Part shown: one piece after another, positions 1 to 5,810 of the stretch | Numbering within the stretch: the first letter of the stretch is position 1 | How the letters are laid out: the number at the start of each line of letters is the position of its first letter | NCBI GenBank assembly: GCA_005884715.1 | Contig: VAZZ01000279.1 | Coordinates: 1-7,824, forward strand | Direction: 5' to 3' | Source: Alphaproteobacteria bacterium | GTDB taxonomy: Bacteria; Pseudomonadota; Alphaproteobacteria; Rhizobiales; Aestuariivirgaceae | DNA: 7,824 bases | The notes under the pieces: model-generated | Databases searched by the model: none | What the model was told of the DNA's origin: nothing | Seen by the model: the letters and a program-made list of their open reading frames with translations, nothing else | Position numbers and translations under genes: made by a program

Positions 1-73
1 TCGAGGCATTGATCTCTTCCATGATGGCGTCGGGTCCGCTACCAAACCTGCCGCCCCACATCTTGTTGGTCAT
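1..73 (-). CDS. argH: Argininosuccinate lyase, N-terminal fragment (3' part beyond the left edge)
   Basis: Read on the minus strand from the ATG at 71-73, the sequence encodes MTNKMWGGRF followed by GSGPDAIMEEINAS, then leaves the window. The M-W-G-G-R-F block followed by GP-D-x-IM-E-x-INAS is the characteristic start of argininosuccinate lyase. This enzyme splits argininosuccinate into arginine and fumarate in the cytoplasm, the last step of arginine synthesis. Only 24 codons are present, so no catalytic residues can be checked. A purine-rich GAGGCGGG stretch just upstream of the ATG can serve as ribosome binding site. The gene is divergent from tlpA, with only 25 bases between the two start codons. 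Recognition rests on the N-terminal motif alone, but that motif is distinctive. Confidence 0.88.
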   Translation of the reverse strand, partial: MTNKMWGGRFGSGPDAIMEEINAS

Positions 74-98
74 CGCCCGCCTCGCAAATGGAATCCTG

Positions 99-734
99 AT
101 GAGTGAAAAGCCCCGAAACCTTAAAGCCGCAATTCTGATCGTCGTCCTTGCGGTGATTGCCGGAAGCATAGGGGTTTACTTGAAGGGGGAAGGCGATGGC
201 AAGGTCGGCACGCCGGTGCCTGCCGTTGAAGGTCAGGTCAGCCGGGGGCTTGCGACCGGCACCATGGCAGCCTTCGTGATCAAGGGCGAAAGGAAGCCTG
301 TGCCCGAAATCAGCTTCGTTACGGAAAAGGGCGAGGCGACATCGCTCAGCCAATGGAAAGGCCGCGTCGTGCTGGTCAATCTGTGGGCGACCTGGTGCGC
401 CCCCTGCCGTGAGGAGATGCCGACGCTCGCCGCATTGCAGAGTGCCATGGGGTCCAAGGATTTCGAGGTCGTCGCCATCAGCCTCGACCGCAAGGGCATC
501 GATGTCGCGGCCAAGTTTCTCAACGAAGTGAACGCCACCTCGCTCAAGCTCTACAATGATCCCTCGACCGAGACGCTGGGCAAATTCCAGGCGGTGGGCC
601 TGCCGGCCTCGATCCTCATCGACCGCGAAGGCCGCGAAATCGGCCGCCTGCTCGGTCCCGCCAAATGGAATTCGGACGAAGCCAAGGCGCTGATCGAGGC
701 GGCGGTGGAGGAAAAGCCTGCCCTCGCCCCGTGA
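99..734 (+). CDS. tlpA: TlpA family thiol:disulfide interchange protein, membrane anchored
   Basis: 211 residues from the ATG at 99. An open frame extends upstream to position 9, but using it would overlap argH and add a segment without TlpA character, so 99 is preferred; the ribosome binding site there (TGGA) is weak. Residues 9-27 form one hydrophobic N-terminal helix, giving an uncleaved anchor with the rest in the periplasm. A thioredoxin fold of the AlkC-TSA/Redoxin type covers about residues 65-205. It has the active site WCAPC (C100 and C103) and the cis-proline loop VGLPAS (P169). Family knowledge: in Bradyrhizobium, TlpA keeps copper-handling partners of the aa3 cytochrome oxidase reduced. 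The same role here is inferred. The length suits the family, and both catalytic cysteines are present, so the gene looks intact. No clear hairpin-plus-T-run terminator follows it. Confidence 0.92.
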   Translation: MSEKPRNLKAAILIVVLAVIAGSIGVYLKGEGDGKVGTPVPAVEGQVSRGLATGTMAAFVIKGERKPVPEISFVTEKGEATSLSQWKGRVVLVNLWATWCAPCREEMPTLAALQSAMGSKDFEVVAISLDRKGIDVAAKFLNEVNATSLKLYNDPSTETLGKFQAVGLPASILIDREGREIGRLLGPAKWNSDEAKALIEAAVEEKPALAP

Positions 735-744
735 GCTTTCAAGG

Positions 745-774
745 TTTTCCCCCTCTCCCGTGCGCAGGAGGGCT
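745..774. repeat. Partial palindromic intergenic repeat (left-end fragment)
   Basis: The stretch TTTTCCCCCTCTCCCGT at 745-761 is identical to the beginning of the full repeat at 864-880. After that the two diverge, and the matching GGGAGAGGG arm is reduced to a GGAGGG remnant near 768-773. It appears to be a decayed or truncated copy of the same element. It sits 10 bases after the tlpA stop. Confidence 0.6.
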
Positions 775-863
775 GCCCTGGGAAAGTTTATGGGACGATG
801 TGAAATGCCTGCAGAAGCAACGATACGCGTTGAATCTCATCAACGAGACTCAGGACTTCTAAA

Positions 864-926
864 TTTTCCCCCTCTCCCGTCCGCCAGGATGGGAGAGGGT
901 GCCCGATAGGGCGGGTGAGGGCTCTT
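864..926 (+). repeat. REP-like palindromic repeat, full copy 1
   Basis: The copy is built of two stems. The first has perfect 9-base arms, CCCTCTCCC (870-878) and GGGAGAGGG (891-899), around a 12-base loop. The second is GCCC-gata-GGGC (901-912), followed by GGGTGAGGG and CTCTT. The reverse complement of 1000-1062 matches it along nearly its whole length, except for the first loop and a few substitutions. Repeats of this look are common between genes in rhizobia and relatives; the specific family name cannot be assigned from the sequence alone. The two stems would form a structured RNA and could act in termination or mRNA protection. Confidence 0.8.
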
Positions 927-999
927 TGTTCAAGCTCAATCAATAAGTCAGATTCATTTCGCTGCAAAAATCTTCCTCGCCGGAATGCCGGCAGACAGG

Positions 1000-1062
1000 A
1001 AGAGCCCTCACCCGGCCTTCGGCCACCCTCTCCCATTGCTTCGCAACGGGCGAGGGGGAAGG
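1000..1062 (-). repeat. REP-like palindromic repeat, full copy 2 (inverted)
   Basis: This copy is in the opposite orientation to the one at 864-926. Its stems are GGCC-ttc-GGCC (1014-1024) and CCCTCTCCC (1026-1034) pairing with GGGCGAGGG (1048-1056), with one mismatched position. The second stem continues inward as TTGC-ttc-GCAA. It lies 22 bases beyond the hbd stop, so on the minus strand it would be the first structure transcribed after hbd and is a plausible 3' end or terminator element for that gene. Paired changes in the GC stem relative to copy 1 (GGCC/GGCC against GCCC/GGGC) keep the pairing intact. Confidence 0.8.
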
Positions 1063-1084
1063 CAGGAGAGACCGGGAGTAAGGT

Positions 1085-1960
1085 TCAGCGCGTCGGCACC
1101 GGCTTCTCGCCGCGATAGTCATAGAAGCCGCGATTGGTCTTGCGGCCGAGCCATCCGGCCTCGACATATTTCACGAGCAGCGGGCAGGGGCGGTATTTCG
1201 AATCGGCGAGGCCTTCATAAAGCACCTGCATGATCGAAAGACAGGTATCGAGGCCGATGAAATCGGCAAGCTCGAGCGGGCCCATCGGATGATGAGCGCC
1301 GAGCCGCATCGACAGATCGATGGCCTCGACATTGCCGACGCCTTCATAGAGCGTATACACCGCCTCATTGATCATCGGCATCAGGATGCGGTTGACGATG
1401 AAGGCCGGGAAATCCTCGGCGACCGCAATGGTCTTCTTCAGCTTGACCGAGAATTCCTTCACCGACTGGAAAGTCTGCTCGTCGGTGGCGATGCCGCGGA
1501 TGAGCTCGACCAGCTCCATGAGCGGCACCGGATTCATGAAATGAATGCCCATGAATTTTTCCGGCCGGTCGGTCGAGGCGGCGAGCCTGGTGATCGAGAT
1601 GGAAGACGTGTTGGTGCCGAGCAGGGCGGTTTCGGAGAGATGCGGGCAGACGGCGGTGAAGATCTTGCGCTTGACCGCCTCATCCTCGACAGCACTCTCG
1701 ATCACCAGATCGCAGGCGCCGAAATCCTCATAGGAGGGAGCGATGTTGATATTCTTGAGAGCCTGGTCGCGCTCTGCCTCGGTGATCTTGCCGGACTTGA
1801 CCTGCCGGGAGAGATTGCCGTTGATGGTGGCGAGCCCCGCTTCCATCCGCTCCCTGCTCAAATCATTGAGAAGTACCGTGAAACCCGATAGCGCGCATAC
1901 ATGGGCGATCCCGTTGCCCATCTGACCGGCGCCAATGACGCCGACTTTATTAATCTGCAT
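1085..1960 (-). CDS. hbd: 3-hydroxybutyryl-CoA dehydrogenase
   Basis: 291 residues, the usual length for the stand-alone short form of 3-hydroxyacyl-CoA dehydrogenase. The enzyme interconverts (S)-3-hydroxybutyryl-CoA and acetoacetyl-CoA with NAD(H) in the cytoplasm, in short-chain beta-oxidation and butanoate metabolism. The N-terminal Rossmann domain (about 5-184) begins with G10-A-G12-Q-M-G15. D33, at the end of the second strand, points to NAD rather than NADP. The catalytic set is visible: S119, H140 in GIHFMNPVP, E152 in MELVELI, and the NRILMP asparagine that starts the C-terminal dimerisation domain (about 186-283). The ATG at 1958-1960 places the glycine motif where the family has it; upstream there is only a modest purine-rich stretch. 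The gene is divergent from the MFS gene, with 147 bases between them. It appears intact. A PaaH-type role in phenylacetate breakdown is possible, but no paa genes are present here. Confidence 0.95.
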   Translation of the reverse strand: MQINKVGVIGAGQMGNGIAHVCALSGFTVLLNDLSRERMEAGLATINGNLSRQVKSGKITEAERDQALKNINIAPSYEDFGACDLVIESAVEDEAVKRKIFTAVCPHLSETALLGTNTSSISITRLAASTDRPEKFMGIHFMNPVPLMELVELIRGIATDEQTFQSVKEFSVKLKKTIAVAEDFPAFIVNRILMPMINEAVYTLYEGVGNVEAIDLSMRLGAHHPMGPLELADFIGLDTCLSIMQVLYEGLADSKYRPCPLLVKYVEAGWLGRKTNRGFYDYRGEKPVPTR

Positions 1961-1995
1961 GTCCGTCTACTACCTATTTGGTAAAGGCGTGGGAG

Positions 1996-2023
1996 CCTAT
2001 ATCGTGCCTGTTGGTTGAGCAAG
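1996..2023 (-). promoter_or_regulatory. Candidate promoter for hbd
   Basis: On the minus strand CTTGCT (2018-2023) is followed after 16 bases by TATAGG (1996-2001), a fair match to alphaproteobacterial sigma-70 promoters of the CTTG...TATA kind. It lies 36 bases upstream of the hbd start. The palindrome at 2027-2044 sits immediately upstream of its -35 box. This is called by eye only. Confidence 0.35.
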
Positions 2024-2026
2024 TGC

Positions 2027-2044
2027 ATTTCGCATGTGCGAAAT
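2027..2044. promoter_or_regulatory. 18-bp palindrome, candidate operator between divergent genes
   Basis: ATTTCGCA-TG-TGCGAAAT has perfect 8-base arms around a 2-base centre. It lies in the 147-base divergent region, 66 bases from the hbd start and 63 from the MFS start. This size and symmetry suit a dimeric helix-turn-helix repressor of the TetR, GntR or MarR type. No regulator gene is in the window, and the regulator cannot be named. A structural hairpin is less likely because the centre is only 2 bases. Confidence 0.45.
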
Positions 2045-2058
2045 CGGCCGGTCTGGCA

Positions 2059-2086
2059 TGCTTTACCGGCGATTTACCGGGATAAT
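2059..2086 (+). promoter_or_regulatory. Weak candidate promoter for the MFS gene
   Basis: GATAAT at 2081-2086 is one base from the -10 consensus and lies 21 bases before the ATG. The matching -35 region (TGCTTT at 2059-2064, 16-base spacing) is poor, so an activator would probably be needed. Transcription from it would give a leader of roughly 15 bases. No ribosome binding site is visible before the MFS start. Confidence 0.25.
2062..2080 (+). repeat. Direct repeat TTTACCGG x2, 11-base period
   Basis: TTTACCGG occurs at 2062-2069 and again at 2073-2080, separated by CGA, so the copies lie one helical turn apart. They abut the GATAAT box. Tandem half-sites with an 11-base period are typical of response-regulator binding sites of the OmpR/PhoB class. 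That reading is inference from spacing and position only. Confidence 0.4.
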
Positions 2087-2107
2087 CGGCCTCAGCCATA
2101 GTCTGGT

Positions 2108-3295
2108 ATGACCCAGGAAAACCCGAATGTCGGGACCTCCGCTGCGCTGCAACTGGCACTGTGGACCCTGTTCGCCGGCAATTTCATTATCGGCACCGGC
2201 ATCCTTCTGCCCGCCGGCATGCTTAATGATCTGTCCCAGGGTCTCGGCGTCAGTCCGGCCGCCATCGGGCTCTTGATGCTCGCCGGCGGGATCGTCATCG
2301 GCCTCGGCGCGCCTGTCTTCGCCACGCTGACCAGCGGCTTCGACCGGCGCCTCCTGCTTACGGGTTCGCTCGTCTTCTACGCCGCGGGCCACGCGCTCTC
2401 CGCTCTGGCGCCTGATTTCTGGACGCTGCTTGTGCTGCGCGCCCTGACCGTGATCTCGGCCGGCATCTTCACGCCGCAGGCCGCAGCGACGGTCGGGCTC
2501 ATGATGCCGGCCGAGAAAAGGGCAGGCGCCGTCGCCTTCATCTTCATCGGCTGGTCGATCGCCTCGGTCGCCGGCATGCCGTCAGGCAGCCTGATCGCCG
2601 CCTTCGTCGGCTGGCGCGTCGCCTATGCCATCATGGCCGTGCTGGCGCTCGTCTCGGCCATCATGGTCTGGCGCAGCCTGCCCGGCGGATTACATGCAGG
2701 AAAGCTGTCGCTTAACGCTTGGCGCGATGTATTCGCCGATCCGGTGCTGATCATGATCCTTCTCGTGACGCTCGCTAGCGCGTCCGGCCAGTTCGCGGTG
2801 TTCAGCTATCTCGCCCTTCTGTTCAAGGAATTGCTGGGCGCATCGCCCGCCCTCATCGCCGGATTGCTGGCCGGCTTCGGCGCCGCCGGTGTCGCCGGCA
2901 ATTTCCTCGCCGCGCGTTTCGTCGGCCGGATGGGCGTCGAGCACATGATCCTGCTGGCCCTCGTCGCCCTGTTTCTCGGCATGATGATCTTCTCGGCGAC
3001 GCTCGGCGTCCTCATCGGCGCCTTGGCCGGCATGGCGGTGTGGGGCCTCGGCACCTTCTCGTCCAATTCGCTGCAGCAGAGCCGGCTCATCGCCCACGCG
3101 CCGGCGCTCGCTTCCGCCTCGGTGGCGCTTAATACATCGACCATCTATCTGGGCCAGGCGATCGGCGCCGGCGTCGGCGGAAGGTTCGTCGCTCAGCACG
3201 CGCTCATCTGGCTCACACCGGTCGCTTCACTCTTCGCGGTCGGGGCTATCGGCCTTACGCTTATTGCCAGCCGCCTCGCCCGGAGGAGAAAGTAG
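2108..3295 (+). CDS. MFS transporter, DHA1-type drug/sugar exporter
   Basis: 395 residues, almost entirely hydrophobic segments with short loops and compatible with 12 membrane helices, the normal size for a major facilitator. The segment GAPVFATLTSGFDRR (67-81), between helices 2 and 3, is a variant of signature motif A. GMPSGSLIAAFVGWR (156-170) matches the helix 5 antiporter motif region of the DHA1 family. Overall it resembles AraJ/YdhP-like proton-coupled exporters; the substrate cannot be told. The start is secure because an in-frame TAG at 2099-2101 lies just upstream and the first helix begins near residue 14. No Shine-Dalgarno sequence precedes it. It is the only plus-strand gene between hbd and etfA, and its stop is 4 bases from the etfA stop. 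It looks like an insertion between genes that are usually neighbours. Confidence 0.9.
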   Translation: MTQENPNVGTSAALQLALWTLFAGNFIIGTGILLPAGMLNDLSQGLGVSPAAIGLLMLAGGIVIGLGAPVFATLTSGFDRRLLLTGSLVFYAAGHALSALAPDFWTLLVLRALTVISAGIFTPQAAATVGLMMPAEKRAGAVAFIFIGWSIASVAGMPSGSLIAAFVGWRVAYAIMAVLALVSAIMVWRSLPGGLHAGKLSLNAWRDVFADPVLIMILLVTLASASGQFAVFSYLALLFKELLGASPALIAGLLAGFGAAGVAGNFLAARFVGRMGVEHMILLALVALFLGMMIFSATLGVLIGALAGMAVWGLGTFSSNSLQQSRLIAHAPALASASVALNTSTIYLGQAIGAGVGGRFVAQHALIWLTPVASLFAVGAIGLTLIASRLARRRK

Positions 3296-3299
3296 GTGA

Positions 3300-4241
3300 C
3301 TACTTCCCGAGCTTGCCGAGTTCGGCTTCGAGTTCCGGCACCGCCTGGAACAGATCGGCGACGAGGCCGAAATCGGCGACCTGGAAGATCGGCGCTTCCT
3401 CATCCTTGTTGATGGCGACGATGACCTTCGAGTCCTTCATGCCGGCCAGATGCTGGATGGCGCCAGATATGCCGACAGCAATATAGAGATCGGGAGCAAC
3501 GACCTTGCCGGTCTGGCCGACCTGATAATCGTTCGGCACGAAGCCCGCATCGACAGCAGCGCGTGAGGCGCCGACTGCGGCGCCGAGCTTGTCGGCGACC
3601 TTGTCGAGCATATGGAAGTTCTCGCCGTTCTGCATGCCGCGCCCGCCCGAGATGATGATCTTGGCCGAGGTGAGTTCGGGACGGTCGGACTTCGAGAGAT
3701 TCTCGCTTTGATAGGAGGAAAGGCCGGGATCGGGCGGTGCCGCCGTCTTCTCTATGGGGGCGGAGCCACCTTCGCCCGCAGCCGGGAAGGCCGCGGTCCT
3801 GACCGTGATCAGCTTCTTCTTGTCGCTCGACTGCACCGTCTGCACCGCATTGCCGGCATAGATAAGGCGCACGAACGTATCTGGCGACTTCACTTCGGAG
3901 ATATCGGAGATCTGCATGACATCGAGAAGGGCGGCGGCGCGCGGCATGTAATTCTTGCCGTTGGTGGTGGCGGGCGCCACGATATGCTCATAGGGTTGGG
4001 CAAGCGCCACGATGAGGGCGGCCATCGGCTCGGCGAGGGGGCGCTCATATTGCGCGGCATCGACATGCAGCACTTTCTTGACGCCGGCGAGTTTGGCCGC
4101 TTGCGCTGCAGCGGCATCGGCCTTGTTGCCGGCGATGAGCACATGGACATCGCCGCCGAGCTTCTGAGCCGCGGTCAGCGCCTTGTGGGTCGCATCCTTG
4201 AGATGAGCATTGTCATGCTCGGCAATGAGAAGAACAGCCAT
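3300..4241 (-). CDS. etfA: Electron transfer flavoprotein, alpha subunit
   Basis: 313 residues, the normal size. With EtfB it forms the soluble FAD-carrying heterodimer that takes electrons from acyl-CoA and related dehydrogenases and passes them to ETF:ubiquinone oxidoreductase. The N-terminal domain covers about residues 1-185. The C-terminal FAD domain (about 190-310) shows SGGRGM (198-203), R227 in GASRAAVD, the QTG loop (243-245) and the family signature from LYIAVGISGAIQH (252-264) to VAIN (275-278). All of these are conserved, so the subunit looks functional. The ATG at 4239-4241 lies one base after the etfB stop (TGAgATG), so translation of the two subunits is probably coupled. Expression therefore depends on the etfB promoter and is exposed to polar effects of the etfB frameshift. 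Confidence 0.96.
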   Translation of the reverse strand: MAVLLIAEHDNAHLKDATHKALTAAQKLGGDVHVLIAGNKADAAAAQAAKLAGVKKVLHVDAAQYERPLAEPMAALIVALAQPYEHIVAPATTNGKNYMPRAAALLDVMQISDISEVKSPDTFVRLIYAGNAVQTVQSSDKKKLITVRTAAFPAAGEGGSAPIEKTAAPPDPGLSSYQSENLSKSDRPELTSAKIIISGGRGMQNGENFHMLDKVADKLGAAVGASRAAVDAGFVPNDYQVGQTGKVVAPDLYIAVGISGAIQHLAGMKDSKVIVAINKDEEAPIFQVADFGLVADLFQAVPELEAELGKLGK

Positions 4242-4242
4242 C

Positions 4243-4988
4243 TCAGATCACTCCCGCTTCCTTGAGTTTAGACACGAGTTCCGGCACCGACTTCACCTTG
4301 ACGCCGGCCTGGCGCTTCGGCGGCTCCGCCGTGCTGACGACCTTGAGGCGCGGCGTCACATCCGCACCGTAATCGGCCGGGGTCTTCTCCTCGAGCGGCT
4401 TCTTCTTGGCCTTCATGATATTGGCAGCGAAGCATAGCGTGGCTGGTTGAGGCGAAGATCGGTGGTCATGATCAAGGGCATCTTGACCTTGATGGTCTGC
4501 AAGCCGCCGTCGATCTCGCGCGTCACCGTCGCTTCCGATCCGTTGATCTCGAGCTTCGAGGCGAAGGTTGCCTGCGCCCAGCCCAACAGGGCCGAGAGCA
4601 TCTGGCCGGTCTGGTTGCAGTCATCATCGATCGCCTGCTTGCCGAGGATGACCAGATCGGGCTTCTCGGCCTCGATCACGCCTTTCAGGATCTTGGCGAT
4701 GCCGAGAGGTTCGACATAGGCGTCGTTCTTGATGAGGATGCCGCGGTCGGCGCCCATGGCGAGCGCAGTGCGGATGGTCTCCTGCGCCTGCGCCGGACCC
4801 ACCGATACGGCGATGATCTCGGTCGCCTTGCCGGCTTCCCTGAGCCTTACCGCTTCCTCTACGCCGATCTCGTCGAAGGGGTTCATCGACATCTTCACAT
4901 TGGCGAGCTCGACACCCGAGCCATCCGCTTTCACCCGGATTTTGACGTTGAAATCAACGACGCGCTTGACCGCGACCAGAACCTTCAT
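4243..4988 (-). pseudogene. etfB: Electron transfer flavoprotein, beta subunit, broken by a one-base deletion near residue 189
   Basis: From the ATG at 4986-4988 the frame reads as a good EtfB: MKVLVAVKRVVDFNVK, NPFDEIGVEEAVRL, the nucleotide-binding segment AIDDDCNQTG (119-128), and the beta signature around REIDGGLQT (157-165) with TTDLRLNQPRYASLP. It then ends abruptly with I-S-stop at 4413. In the next frame, 4422 to 4243 continues exactly where the family should: NIMKAKKKPLEEKTPADYG, then a C-terminal tail ending KLKEAGVI and a stop at 4243. Together they give 189 + 59 = 248 residues, the normal length. One base is missing at about 4421-4425; CCC shortened to CC or AAA to AA would explain it. 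The ATG is chosen over the GTG at 4994 because GAGGAG lies 5 bases upstream of it. Truncated EtfB would lack half the recognition loop and the tail that packs on EtfA. A sequencing error is quite possible, since the downstream part shows no decay. Confidence 0.9.
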
Positions 4989-4993
4989 GGGCA

Positions 4994-4999
4994 CTCCTC
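4994..4999 (-). promoter_or_regulatory. Ribosome binding site of etfB that decides its start
   Basis: GAGGAG on the minus strand ends 5 bases before the ATG at 4986-4988. It overlaps the alternative GTG at 4992-4994, so it cannot serve that codon. It therefore fixes the start MKVLVAVK, which is also where family members begin. Confidence 0.8.
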
Positions 5000-5042
5000 A
5001 TCGGGTTGCCGCCCTTATGTAGCGGCGCACAAATCGGGCCGG

Positions 5043-5071
5043 AAACTAGAGATCACGTCCAGTCGAGTCAA
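5043..5071 (-). promoter_or_regulatory. Candidate promoter of the etfB-etfA operon
   Basis: TTGACT (5066-5071) and TAGTTT (5043-5048) are separated by exactly 17 bases on the minus strand. The -35 box is one base from the consensus; the -10 box is weaker. It is 54 bases upstream of the etfB ATG, inside the 126-base gap after the rhomboid gene. Its presence suggests etfBA has its own promoter even though the upstream genes run in the same direction. No clear terminator is seen in the gap. Confidence 0.5.
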
Positions 5072-5114
5072 CGCCGATACCGGCAAAACAATGCTGCCTG
5101 CGACGTTGCGGCGA

Positions 5115-5810
5115 TCAGGGACTGGGCCGGGGACGGACCAGGAGGCGCGAGCGCAGCACGAAAGTGAGGATGAGGCCGGTGAGGAAGCCGCCAATATGCG
5201 CCCATAAGGCAACCAGGTTGCTGTCTTCGGTCGAGGTGAAAGCGCTGACAAGCTGCAGCCCGAACCAGCCGCCCAGCGCCCAGATCGCCGGGATAGGCAA
5301 GGGGATGCGCATGAACAAAAGGATCCACACCCGCGCCCTGGGATAGAGCAGCATATAGGAGGCGAGCACGCCAGAGACGGCGCCCGATGCGCCAATGAGC
5401 GGGGCGCCGGATTGCGGCTGCATCAGAGTATGCAGCATGCCGGCGGCGATGCCGCACAGGAGATAGAAGATCAGGAAGCCCGCATGGCCGAAGGCATCCT
5501 CGACATTGTCGGCGAAGACCCAGAGGAAGGCCATATTGGCGATCAGATGCCACCAGCCGCCATGCAGGAACTGATAAGTGATGAGCGTCAAAGGTTCGGG
5601 GATGGGATTGTAGGCGGTGCCCGGATCGACGACATTGATCAGTTCGGCCGGAACGATGCCATAGCCGGACGCGATCGCCCACAGCGTTTCTTCGCTGTCG
5701 AAGGCGCCCGTCAACAGGAAGAGCACGACATTGACGATAATGAGGGCGCCCGTGACATATTGGAAGCGGATGACCTGCAAGGGCGTGTTGTCATGGAGAG
5801 GAACGAACAT
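5115..5810 (-). CDS. Rhomboid family intramembrane serine protease
   Basis: 231 residues from the ATG at 5808-5810. The open frame runs further upstream, but that part overlaps the adenosyltransferase gene and is arginine-rich shadow sequence. About six or seven membrane helices are visible. The family marks are all present: HGGWWHLIANM (H83, H88, N92), the nucleophile in GASG (S142), and the partner histidine in WAHIGGF (H205), so the protein should be an active Ser-His protease cleaving membrane proteins within the bilayer. Its substrate is unknown. The start overlaps the stop of the upstream adenosyltransferase gene by one base (TGATG), so the two are probably translationally coupled. AAGGGGG about 10 bases before the ATG may act as ribosome binding site. 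The last residues (RSRLLVRPRPSP) form a basic cytoplasmic tail. Confidence 0.93.
   Translation of the reverse strand: MFVPLHDNTPLQVIRFQYVTGALIIVNVVLFLLTGAFDSEETLWAIASGYGIVPAELINVVDPGTAYNPIPEPLTLITYQFLHGGWWHLIANMAFLWVFADNVEDAFGHAGFLIFYLLCGIAAGMLHTLMQPQSGAPLIGASGAVSGVLASYMLLYPRARVWILLFMRIPLPIPAIWALGGWFGLQLVSAFTSTEDSNLVALWAHIGGFLTGLILTFVLRSRLLVRPRPSP

Larger units (their letters stand above)
735..1084. other. 350-base intergenic region with palindromic repeats, no credible gene
   Basis: This gap lies between the convergent tlpA and hbd stop codons. Short open frames cross it on both strands, but they resemble no protein family and their codons are built from the repeat DNA. The content that can be recognised is a partial palindromic repeat near 745-774 and two full copies in opposite orientation at 864-926 and 1000-1062. 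The 73-base spacer between the full copies contains a small stem, GCCGG-aatg-CCGGC at 979-992. On the minus strand this stem is followed by GAGGAAGATTTTT, a poor but possible terminator for hbd. I see nothing else in the stretch from 775 to 863. Confidence 0.75.

Noticed and set aside
788..1036. Small open frames across the 735-1084 gap on both strands
   Set aside because: They are composed largely of the palindromic repeats, have no ribosome sites and show no family resemblance.
864..1062. CRISPR array
   Set aside because: There are only two full repeat copies, and they are inverted rather than direct, with internal stems and a single 73-base spacer.
1289..1891. 200-codon plus-strand open frame opposite hbd
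   Set aside because: It is a shadow of hbd, with a D/E/R/H-rich translation and no start signal or family likeness.
2690..3199. 169-codon minus-strand open frame opposite the MFS gene
   Set aside because: It is a charged, low-complexity antisense shadow of a typical 12-helix transporter.
3612..4265. 217-codon plus-strand open frame opposite etfA
   Set aside because: It lies wholly antisense to a clearly recognised etfA, its product is low-complexity (R, G, H, L rich) and resembles no family; long antisense frames are expected in GC-rich coding DNA.
4413..4440. Programmed -1 frameshift in etfB
   Set aside because: Although a one-base backward slip restores the protein exactly, no slippery heptamer or obvious downstream stimulatory structure was seen, and etfB is not known as a recoded gene.
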